From: Taudactylus pleione
Lineage: Eukaryota > Chordata > Amphibia > Anura > Myobatrachidae
DNA length: 64,000 nt
Direction: 5' to 3'
Assembly (NCBI GenBank): GCA_031769625.1
Contig: JAUIMM010000003.1
Coordinates: 2,890,501 to 2,954,500, forward strand
Below are positions 40,901 to 52,900 of this stretch, one piece after another. Within the stretch, counting starts at the first letter, position 1. Every line of letters starts with the position of its first letter. Position numbers and translations under genes: made by a program. The notes below the pieces were generated by a model. It did no database searches. It saw nothing but the letters and a program-made list of their open reading frames with translations, and was not told the DNA's origin.

Positions 40901-43900
40901 TTGATGGGATGGATTCAACAAGGAGCTGGAAAGCTCCCTTAGAGATTCTGGTCTGCTCCGATAGGCTGTGGCACTTATAAACACAATGGTATAAAAGGTG
41001 CCTAATGTGTGCCAAGAAACCGTCACCAAGTGACAGTGACTACCATCATCCTGGTCAACTGACACCAGGTAGGATGGATTCCGGCTGACTATGCCAAACC
41101 TGGCCCTACCATCTGCACGTCGCAGCAGAAATCGAGGTTCATCAGACCAGATGTGCCCACTGTAAAATCAGTTTCAAGCTCTTAGCTGACGGCAGAGGAA
41201 CCTTCTGCTACAGCATCCATCCACTTCCAGGCTCTTCTGCTTAACACGGTTGTAACAAATGGTTATTTGAGATGCGCACGCCTTTATGCCAGCTGGCCAT
41301 TCCCCTCTGAGCTCTCTCCTTTAACAAAATGCTTTCTACCTCAGAAAAGCCGGCCGCGGGATGTTTCTGTGCTTTGCGCACCATTCTCTGCAAATGCTAG
41401 AGCATTTACAGTACTAGCTAGAGTACTTTATCCCTCTCCATGATTTGATACATCTCCCCCTATGCTACAAAGATACAGCAATTCTAATATGCCACAGTGC
41501 ACCCATGCCGGTGTTGTAGCTATGTGTGGGGGATCCCACACTAGGACCTGGCGCGCAGAGAGGGGCTATTTGGCGTGACTGAAACCACAGTGTAAAAGGA
41601 CACGTCTGTATATATTTATTGTCACTCTCTATCCCAATCTATTTCATTTTATCACCCAATTGTGATTTTCAATCGCATATGGGAATTTACTTCCCTGGGA
41701 GACCACACCGCAGGGCGGGGGGCGCTGTTCGGGCCTGTCAATTTTCCTGTTTATTATCATTCTCACTTGTAGCTTCCTCTTCTGGGCATCTCCTGGCCCC
41801 CCCTATCTCTTCCCTGGCCCTTCCCCATGAGACCATGGCCCTTTTTCAGGTGCACTATCTTATGTCCCTAGTTAAAAATTTGGGAGGGGAGGGGGGGCGC
41901 CATTGCTCTCTCTGGCACAGGGCACCAAAAGGTCTAGTTACGGCTCTACATATATATACTAGGCACTGCTGTACAAACCGGTTAGTGCTTATAAAAGAAT
42001 AATCAGCATACGGCTGTAAACATGGAAAGGAAACACTTGTAACATTAATGGGCTTTTAGTAACCATCCTGCTATTTTCGGCCACTCGCTAAAGCTCATTA
42101 CAGAAGAGAAATCTCGCATTATGACATCACGCACATTCTCCTGCATAAATACTCCGGTTTCCTCCCACCCTCCAAAAATATACTGGCAGGTTAATTGTTT
42201 CCCAACAAAAATTAACCTGTGTGTGCATGTGGTAGGGAATATAGGGCCTGATTCAGAGCCGGACGCTATTTGCGCTCGCTCGTTCAGAAAAAGGGGCCGG
42301 ATATTTAAATTGAGCGCTCGCTCTTTGCGGTCTGTTGACGCCTCTATGTCTGAGCGAGCGAACGAAACATGCACTCGCTATTTTGTAAAGACGCCCCCTG
42401 GCCGCTCGCATCATACGTCATCTCCGCTATTTATTAGATTAATCGAGTACATTGAAAGGCGTCTGAACTGCTCGCAGTGCTTGTGGTTGGATTTTCCTAC
42501 CGCAATCATACGAACAGTTCAGGCTAAGAAACAACCAAGTGACGTGGTCGATGACGCTGCTTTGTTAATTATGCACACCTTTAAAACGCCCGTTTTGACC
42601 GTTTGGCACGCCTGCGTTCGGATCTCCACTCCCCATTTTCAAGCACCTTCCCCTGTTACCACCCACAAACGCCTCATCCTGTCACTGAAATTAGCAGGCA
42701 CTCGCAATTTTGCGAGCACACGATTTCCGACCGCACTGACTGGTTGGCGCATGCGCATTATGACCCATACGCATGCGCAGATGTGCGAACATCGCTCGGA
42801 GCGAACGAGCGGCCGCTTACGAGCAGCTCTGAATCAGGCCCATAGACTGTAAGCTCCACTGGGGCAGGGACTGGTTGTGAATGGCCAAATAGTCTCTCTG
42901 TACAGCGCTGTGGAATATGTGTGCGCTATATAAATAACTGGTAATAATAATATTAATAATAAAACGCAGTGTGTATTTCAGAGCAGTGCATGAATTTTTA
43001 ATCCCAGCACTGTCCATTAGGAGGGTCTCGGAGGCATTCATTAACGGGAACTGATTAGGCAGATTTTTTTTTGTGTGACAAGTTTATTTAAATGAAATAA
43101 AGGGCTGGATTGGGCGCCGTGGGGGAGGTGTTATCGCTTTGCTGTCCCCTCTCATGATTTATTTAAGCCACAAAGGCGGATAAGCTGATAATTTTAGAAG
43201 AGTGAATGAAAATTTGAAATCAATAGAGAGAGGTGGTGATAAATGGTCAGTAAGTTTGGCTTTAAGGTAACGCTTTCTCCTTCCAGCAATTTGCACATTC
43301 ACCTGAATCCACAAACATCCAAAGATGGCGCAGACTGATTTTCAAAGGAACACGAAAGAGGCGCTAGAGCAGGCCTGGCCAACCTGTGGCTCTCCAGCTG
43401 TTGTGAAACTACAAGTCCCAGTATGCTTTGCCACAGTTTTGCTATTACGGAATGCTAAAACTCTGGCAAGGCATGCTGGGACCTGTAGTTTCACAACAGC
43501 TGGAGAGCAACAGGTTGGCCAGGCCTGCTCTAGAGGGACATAGAGGGTCTCGCTGACCTGTTACAGGGGGGGGAGTGCAGCCAGGAGACTGGAAAGGTCT
43601 ATGGAGAAATATACTCACTCTGACACCGGGGATTCCATTAAAACCAGGGGGTCCATCTTTTCCTACTGAGCCCACAACGCCTCTTTCTCCTTTCTCCCCT
43701 TCAGGCCCAGGCTCACCCTTTTCCCCCTGTGAATACAATGACAGTGTACATTACATTGCAAACCTCCCAGATATTTCCTACAACACAATGAAAGATTAGG
43801 ATACAACGCCGATGTGAAATATACAACCAAGGCCACAAGGCCTCACACACACAGTGGAGAAAGCCATATTGTTGACTGAACCATTGTTGGTGAGAAGGCA

Positions 43901-46900
43901 GCCCAACACGTCACTATTCACAAGTGACATCACCGAGGTATGTGGCCCAAAGTGCCTCGTGCCTCGGTCATGTTACTAGCTCCTAGTGCAGTGTTTTCCG
44001 ACTCCAGTCCTCAGGGACACATAACAGAGCATGTTTTACAGTCCTAGCGAATTGGTAGACAGGACATTGATACATGTGTATAGGTGACTGGCCCAAAATG
44101 ACGCAATCATAGCGTTGCATCTTAAAAATATAAACCTGTTCAGACATATGATAAAATATCAACCCGAGTTAGGGGTACGAGCAAATAATAAGTAGCAATT
44201 TGCACCTTGATAAAACTATGTTACACTGCAGGTGGGGCAGAATTCAAATGCACAGAGAGAGTTGGGTAGGGGCGCGTCCTCTCAACTGTAAATTTGGAAA
44301 CAAAGCTGCCCAGTATTTGTTCCCTACAGATGTGTTTACATACATCGATCCTCTGTGCGCTACAAGTCGCCTTACACAACGCTGGACTCGGTACCGCCGA
44401 GCATCTTTTTGTGCAACTTTTTCCCTTTGAATGCGACTTTTCAGCACAGACCCATAGCAGAGTGATTGGCAGGAAGTACCGTTGGGGGGAGTTGTCGGCG
44501 AAAAGCAGGCGTGCCAGTGCGTTTGAATGCCGTTGCAGGGGCGTGCATAAATTAGGCACTGGGATGCCCTGCGCAGCTTGGGATTTCACTGCGTGCCATG
44601 AGGTTAGCAATTCCTGAGTAAGGTCAGACCTTGTGCAAGTGTGCGTGAGGCTGCGATGGTACCCGATGTTACCGATGGTTTCGCAGACTTGCTGAGTATT
44701 ACAGATGTGTGTAAGGTAAGGTGGGCGTCCTTATGTAGTGCTGCAGCGACATAGTGATCGCAATGGATTAGCATAATATCGCAGTGAGACTGCGTGCGTA
44801 ATGGTATGCAGTCGGGAAGCCGGCGGACCTAATCCTGACAGCCGGCTTCCCGACTGTCATATCCCAGCAAGGGTCTAAAGACAGGCGTCGATATGCCGAT
44901 GATTGTCATTAGATATACGCCGGGAGCCCGACGCCCGGCATCCTGATCAAAGGGACGCTGGGTGCCGAGCGTGGATAGCCATGGGGTGAGGGGGTTATAG
45001 GGTTAGGTTTAGGGTTCCCGGGGGGGACTTAGGGTTAGGCATTCCCCCGGGAGGTTAGGTTTAGGCTAGGGGAACGGGGGGTTAGCGTTAGGCACCCCCG
45101 GGGGGAGATTAGGGTTAGGCACCCCGCCGGGGGACTTAGGTTTAGGCGGCGGGGAAGGGGGGGTTAGGTTTAGGACAGTGTTGGCTAACCTTGACACTCC
45201 AGCTGTTATGGAACTACATAACCCAGCATGCAATGCTACAGTTTTGCTATTAGGGCATGCTAAAACTGTGGCAGGGCATGCTGGGATATATAGTTCCACA
45301 ACAGCTGGAGTGTCAAGGTTAGCCAACACTGGTTTAGGCACTTAGAGGGGGGATTAGGTTTAGGCACTGGGGGGGAAGGTTAGGGTTAGGCACCCCTAAG
45401 GGAGGGTAAGGGTGTAGAAATAGGTTAGTCAATACTTACCTTAGGACGATCGGGATTTCCTCCTCTGCCGGGATGCCGCTGTCGGGGATTCCAACCACCG
45501 GGCATGGGTCATACTTGTTCCTGCGTAATCGGTATTGCAATCGCAGTTGCGATCCGTACTGAATCAGGCCCAAGGAGGCTAGATGTATGTGGACACGTGT
45601 CCGTGCAAAACATTCAGTATTATGGTTTGTTCCAGGGACCAATTACACATTTTTTTTTGCTCTTACTCCAATCTCTATATGATCCCAGTCAGGAACGGTT
45701 ATACATATGTAAAAAGTGAGGAAAACGGACAGAGAATGCCAGTCCACAGCACAATGGGTCAAGTTAGCAGGTTCCTCACTGCTTAAGGACAGTGGAACAA
45801 ATGTATACACTTCTTTATAGCACAGACAATGTCCCTCCGCTGTAAGATTGCACCAATCAGCTATGAATAATAAGATACAGTTGCACCAATCAGCTATGAA
45901 TAATAAGATACAGTTGCACCAATCAGCTATGAATAATACTGTACCAGTTGCACCAATCAGCTATGAATAATACTGTACCAGTAGCAGGACAGCACCTGGG
46001 ATGAACAGAGAGCATTGTATGATTGGCAATAGACAGGAAATCGGCAGGGGTACGGTATGCATACTCTTTCTTGAGCTAATGTGAAATGGGCCTTGCAACT
46101 GGCGATTAACGCACACTTCCCCCCCACAACTTCTCTTTTACATGTACAATGAAGGACTAATTATCCCGCCAGTCCCAGAAAGCAGCAATGTTCCCCATAC
46201 CCTGCCACTTACCTTCATGCCATCAGGGCCCATCAGACCGCTGTCCCCCTCTAGTCCAAGTTCTCCCTGTAAACACAGATGAAAGGTCACATTAAACAAG
46301 GTTGGTGGGGTATTTAAATTAGCCACGAAGCTCCGTAGTAATCTTTGGACATTAGGTTCCTGTGCAAATTATGGCGCTTGTAATTCATTCACTTGGGTGG
46401 GTGCGAGCAAAAGTGACCAAAGTAATCGTAGCATATATGATCATGCAATCTTACCTACACGTTACACAGAAACAACACGTGGCTGGCTGAATTGCCTCCA
46501 ATGCTGAAAACAATTCACGTTTTGTATAAAGAACGGAAATTGCATCATCTTTGACAATAACCTAAAACATCTATCTAAAAACACACAAGTGGCATACAAG
46601 CAAAGACTCGTGATCGAGAGTAGGTGGCTAAAAAAAGCACATTAAATGTAGGAAAATATTCTTTTTATTTTTGTTCAAATGTATTGTTCATTCTATTATG
46701 TGTTGGTTAATGGATGATTACTTTTCTTTAAGCCAAGATGACCACATTATACGAAATTCCAAATGATTCACTGGGACCATATCATACTGAATAATGATAG
46801 TTATTTGTATTCTCCCTTGAGAGGTCCAGATGTTATGTCTTCAAATACGTACAGTATAATTTATTATACCTAACAAACTCTGTATGGCCATGTTCAACCA

Positions 46901-49900
46901 TGAATGTATTTTTGATGTTCAGTGCGCTGAATGACAATAAAAACTTTTTGTTTGAAAAAAAATAAAAAAAAATAAAAAAAATGTAGGAAAATAAATACAT
47001 TGACCTAAAATCACTTATATGATGAATTTAAGTGCAAAACCAAGCAAGGATTCTCAGCTGTATCAGGGTCTCCATTTTTCTGGAAACTTTCTGAAGCAGG
47101 ACAGGAAGGTATAATTATCATTTTTCTTAGTGTAAGTGTCTGTAGAAGGTTGTGATTTCTCTTAATACTTTTATAGCTAGTTTAATCTATTTTAAAGTAC
47201 TAATACCTCCCAACTATACAGGTTTCGGCGTGACAGTCCTTATTTTTTGAGGGGACTGTCATGCCATAAGGACATTTGATCCTGATCTGCACGGGAGTTT
47301 GGGAGGTATACTCCTGCAAATGGCTGTAATGGTCTATCACACTGTCAAGCCCCAGGGTCCCGATTCTGAACTCCGGAATCTTGGGCAGTATGAGTAATAC
47401 CTGTAAAGGGTCTATTAGTACTCTAACACTATTAATACTCAGCCGTGTTACACTCATATTGCATTAATTAGTTCTGGTTAACTAAGTGGTTATCTTTTAC
47501 ACCAAGCTTCCCATATGAGCTAAGTAAACTGCAGTCAGTAAGAGATCCATGACTGGTGATCACCTAAGTGTACTTCTTGGCCTATGTAAGTGACTTTCTC
47601 ATTTGGAAGATACCGGATTGGATGGAAATTAAGTGCAAAGCAACACTCAATGTCAAAATCGCCGATACTAAGGTGCCTGGTCAAGGACGAGGACACTCCG
47701 TTTGGAATTCCAGGACCCTTTTTATACTTGTATTGTCCGGTGAAGTGAAATGGATTGGGTCAATGGATTGTTGGGAGGGGCTGGGATGGACCCTGTGGTC
47801 AATGGTGGAGGCTGATGGGATAGTCCTCACAGACCCATATCAGGGAATTAAGTTGTAAGCATAAAGCAATGACCTCAGAAGTAGTATTTCCTGACAGCAA
47901 CCTAGGCCACGTGCTACACCTGAACAAGGGAGTTGGTGGTGGTGGGGGTTCTCCTTTGACTACAGGCTTTACATGAAGGATGGGCAGCAACTCGATGGGG
48001 AGTGGAGGATTCAGACTGAAGCAGTGTGCAATATATTATACACCGGGGACAGGACTTTGTGAAAAGTAAGGAGTGAGAGAGGAGTAGAAGAGAGCTACGG
48101 AGGAGATTAAAATGAAAAGTGACAATAAAATATCAGATATATAGTAACAAATACTATGAAACCTCTAAACAAAACAAGTGAACTAGGGTCAAAGTTGTTG
48201 GTGAAGAACAGAGATATAGTGGGTATAACTAAGACCTGGCGTGGTCAGAGCACTGAATGACAAGGCACAATCTAATAAAACAGATATAATGAATGCACAG
48301 GTCAGGAGACACTTACTGTAGGGAATATTGATTGCAACGTTTTACTTGAGTTTCAATAAAATGCTCTGTATGGGAGCTACTAACACTATGATTTATCAAA
48401 GGGCAAACGTTTAATCAGCTGAAAGAGACAACAACAATTCTAGAAATAATATGCAACTAAAAAGTTTAAGGGGCATATGTATTAAAAGTGTGTTCAGCCC
48501 CCCCCAAAATAAAATATTCCTTTATCACGGCATATTGTCGCATATATCTGCAATAGGGAATATTTCTCTGGGTCATGAATCAAATTACAGTCGCCTGGAA
48601 ACTACTGCGATACAAGTTCATCCCGGCGATCAGTTTACATCCAGGTTAAGGACCCGGCTATGTGTGTGTGTGTATGTGTCCTGCAAAGTTTGCGATGGGC
48701 TTTGGGAACTGCTCGAGCCCACGGGAGAGGGATCACAAGACAGCTATTGGGACAGATCCTGGGAGGGCTGATGTACTAAGGAAGGTGGGGGGGGGATGGA
48801 AGAAAGCATTTAAATTGTTAAAACCAGAGTCTGAAAATAAATCATGGATATACAAGGAATGCAGCAAAATATGTGAAAAGGAAATTAGGTTAGCTAAATA
48901 TAGCAAATTTAATCCCAAAATATTTTTTTATGTACATAAACCGCAGAAAAAATAAAACTGAAATTGGGCCACTAAATATTAAACCAGGAAAATAATTGCA
49001 CAAAATAAAAGAGATCTGATCTTTTATAATATGTTTTTTTATCCTTATTGAGAAATGAGGAAAACTGCCAGGAAATAGGTTGTGGAACATCAGGCTGATC
49101 ACACAAATTAAAGGGGGTATTCAATTAGGCGGGGGGGGTTTACTCTGCGGATAATTGCTGCACCTAAGGTATTCAATTAGCGTAGATTACCCCGCACGCG
49201 AGTTCCCGCAGTCAGACTGAGCCTCACAACTCATGGAGCTGCTAGGTAACGTCTGCGTAATAAACAGGAGATCAAGTTAGTGCGCAGGGAAAAAAAAAAC
49301 CATTGTTTCCGAAGTTTCTGTAGATTCGGGGGGTTTCCGCGAATGAATCCCGTGGAAAAAAGCTATATAATTGAATAACCTTTCCTGCAGGGATTTTTGC
49401 CGCCGATTAGACGTGGGGTAAGCCCTGAAGTACAGTAATTGATAGATTAACCGATTTAGTGCCACAAGATTAGTATGGCATCTGCCTGTCATTGAGAAAT
49501 AAAATCTAAATTTGAGAATGACAGACCGGTGAGGGATTCTAGTATGAAAAATATTAGAAATGAAATGACATTGACACCGTGCCAGCCTGGCTTCATCATG
49601 GACCGCTCATGCCTAGCACATAGGATTCCTTTCTATGAGGAGGAAAATTGCAAACTGAATATTCAATATTTGACTTTTGCAGAAAACAAGATGATTACAG
49701 GTTGAGTGTCCCATATCCAAATATTCAGAAATACGGAATATTCCGAAATATGGAATAATTTTGGCATGACTGAGATTATGAAACCTTTGATTTTTGATGG
49801 TTCAATGTACACAAACTTTGTCTAAGGCACAAATTATTAAAAATATTGTATAAAATGACCTGCAGGCTGTGTGTAGAAGGTGTATATGAAACATAAATGA

Positions 49901-52900
49901 ATTTCATGTATGTACACAAACTTTGTTTGAGCCACAAAATTATTGAATATATTGTATAAAATGACCTGCAGGCTGTGTGTATAAGGTGTATATAACACAT
50001 AAATGCATTCTGTGTGTTTATTTGGGTCCTATTCCCAAGATATCTCATTATGATATGCAAATATTCCAAAATACGGAATATTCCGTTATCCAAAATACCC
50101 CTGGTCCCAAGCATTTGGGATATGGGAGACTCAACCTGTAATAGGTACTTGTATTTAAATGGACTTAATTAGTATGTTCACTTTGTACATGCATCCATAT
50201 TTAATTGTAGTTTACAAGGTAGACAGACAGCATGGTGCCACAGTGATTACCATTGCTTTCTCACAGCACTGAGGTCGAGGGTTAGAAAACAATCAGAGCA
50301 CTATCTGTGTGGAGCTTGTATGTTCTTTCCTACAACAATCCAACCTGGCATTTACTACTGTTTCTTCCTGACATCAACTTGGCGCATTTACTACTGTTTC
50401 TTCCTGGTGTCAACCTGGCGCATTTACTACTATTTTCTCCGGAAGCATTTTCTAGTGTTATCTCCGGGCCTACAAACTGGAAATTAATTTATCTTATAAC
50501 TATGACTGTTTAATTAACAATCACACAATTATTGAATACCCTACACTTTATGCATTTATGTGATACTTGTTGGTAATTATATTTTTTTATGTATTTTGAT
50601 GTTACTATTTTTATATTGGTTTCTTATATATGTTACTTTTGGTTAATAATTAGACACTTTTTAGAATACACCGATCTAGTGAATATTTATGTCAACACAG
50701 ACTGCGGTATTGTCAGCGCAGTCAGCCCTTTCCATATTGCATCCGGCTCTACCAGCTGCTCAGAATGCATATGGTTTTCAGGCACATTTTACATCTGTTT
50801 TTTGGCGCAATAGGGACCTCATTCAGACCCGCTCCCAAGCGGGTCGATGGTGGGGCACTGCGCACACAAGCCCTGTAGGGCTCGCTACAACCGGGGCGGC
50901 TATCGATGTTGATCGACAGCTCGCCCTGTTTTGTAGGCGGGGAGGGAGGGTGGCTGGTCAAACTGAGGCGTTCCTGAAGGAACGCCTGCCGTTTGTGGGC
51001 GGCCCTATTGACATCACTCGTGATGTAAGTAGCGAGCTTCCTGTTCTATTTGAGCAGGAAGCTCACAGGGGCTTGCGGCAGATAAGACCCTACCACAAGG
51101 GTCTCGTCGCAAGCGCACCTGGCTTGCGACGCAAGCCAAAAAGCTGTGGGTGGTCACCCACAGCTTAGCGAGCGGCCAGGAGGCCAGGTTAAAAAAAAAG
51201 CGGCCGCCCTGATTCAGAGGCCCAATGCCTCTGAATGAGGTCCTAGGTGTCCTACTCTACATTAACAGTTCTGGGAGGAGGTGAAGGGACTATGGGCAAA
51301 GAGAATACAACTATTGGTCACTATAGTGACTGGCGAGCTCTGCAAACAGACCAGCACTGTCATAGAAACTAGGCAAAGCCCTACAACAAATATATTATTT
51401 TCATCACACTATATTTAGATTAGGCAAGTTAAAAAGGAAGATAAATAAATGTACGGGGCCAGAGTCCCATCCAGTCATGTGTAGGATAATGAGGGTATAC
51501 TCACTCTCTGGCCTATGAGACCAATTTCTCCTGGGATCCCCAATGGGCCAATATCTCCCTGAGGACAGAAATATAAAAGTGAACATTTACATATAACCTA
51601 GAAATAGAGACGTAATCCTTATCTAGTGTGAAGATCGGTAAATCTCTGTGCTCCATCTTAGTACCATCCTCTCCCATAGCTGTATACCATTCTGTGACAT
51701 ATACAGGAGATCACTGACATATTTCATATTACATTGCGGGGGAGATATATTAAACCTTCTAAAAGAGAGGAGAAGTTCACCATGGCGACCAATCAACTAC
51801 TAGCTGGCATTTTAACGTAAAGTACATTCTATAAAATGATAGGTAGAAACGGATTGGTTGCTATGGGCAATTTCTCCACTTTTATCTTAAAACTCTGTGT
51901 TTCCGAATGTGTTTAATGCCCGAAATTTAAAAGGGTGATGCTTTTACTAGCAAAACACAGCTAGTAAAAGCATTGCCCTATTAAATTCCGGGAATAAAAC
52001 ACAAATTGTAAGCGCCTCTGAAACTAGTGTTAAACCTTTTCGCTGAGTAGTTTTAATGTTATGGCTTTTTAAAGAAACAATAAGCCCTGGACTATTTGTG
52101 GCTTTCCGGGTGTTGTGAAACTACAAGCCCCAGCATGCTTTGCCAAATAGATAATAGCTGATAGCTGGCAGGGTATAGTGGGACTTGTAGTTTCTCAACA
52201 GCAGGAGAGCAACAGGATGTTCAGCCCTGCAATACGTCATACAGAAAATGGACATTATTATGGTACTGATAATTATATTTATAAATAACTTAAAACCAGA
52301 CTGATTGCGGTAGGGATAACAGGGAGCAATAAGCAGCTGCAGGATTACTCCGGGCATTGGTTTATATTACTTGTAATTTTCTATTTTAAAACGCAGGTCC
52401 AACGCCAGACCTCTCTTTCTTCCTGTTTTTATACTATAAATATTTCTTTTCTCGGAGCCTGCGACGCTCTGACCCTTTGTTCAGAAAACAAACTACTGCT
52501 GTTCGACACAGGGAACAAGCTTGGGAAAGGCAGCTGTGTCAGGCACAGTCTCCAGGTCTCCAGCTAAGCCGCTCATGTAAATCGTCAGCACATGGAGACT
52601 GGAGGCAGCCTGAGCAATATACACAGAGCTCGCCTTCTGCCCAGCTGAGATAAGAGCATCATGCTGTCAGGCCTAAGAGCCGTCAGCTACTGTGAAGCCT
52701 CGCATTTCCGAATGGCAGGACGGCGCCTATCAATGGAGTTTTGTTCCCAAAGAAAGGTACACGAGGGGAGGGGTGGTTTATGTTTCAACCTCTATCACAA
52801 AAGGGGAACAGTAGCTTCTGTCCTAAGCCTGGGGATGGCTTGCCAAAAACAATGATATGGTTTGGTGGGGGTGACATGAAATGGAGATATACAACAAAAA

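Larger units (their letters stand above)
30616..43618 (-). other. Intron W8-W9 (13,003 bp, the largest)
   Basis: Contains elements at 33,162, 33,847, 34,925 and 37,608, the 66-bp minisatellite, a Tc1 fossil, two SINE copies (one split), and foldbacks at 40,180 and 43,370. I searched the minus strand for a missed Gly-X-Y exon and found none. The stretches 30,620-32,330, 32,510-33,150, 35,650-37,600 and 41,410-42,130 hold nothing I can name. Confidence 0.8.
43727..46212 (-). other. Intron W7-W8 (2,486 bp)
   Basis: Contains an hAT-like fragment near 43,990-44,095, element copy G with its own nested hAT MITE (44,803-45,521) and a short tandem repeat (45,850-45,975). The stretch 44,100-44,790 is probably part of a larger element whose right end gaatcaggccc is at 45,571. 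Confidence 0.8.
46267..51504 (-). other. Intron W6-W7 (5,238 bp)
   Basis: Contains a LINE 3' tail (46,860-46,985), a LINE coding fragment (48,120-49,660), a TA-flanked DNA element (49,698-50,138), a SINE fragment (50,229-50,330) and a 430-bp element (50,814-51,243). The stretch 46,990-48,110 holds nothing I can name. Confidence 0.8.

Noticed and set aside
30616..43618. A missed collagen exon in the 13-kb intron
   Set aside because: I scanned the minus strand for repeated Gly codons with flanking splice signals and found none. A protein-guided search could still find a very short one.
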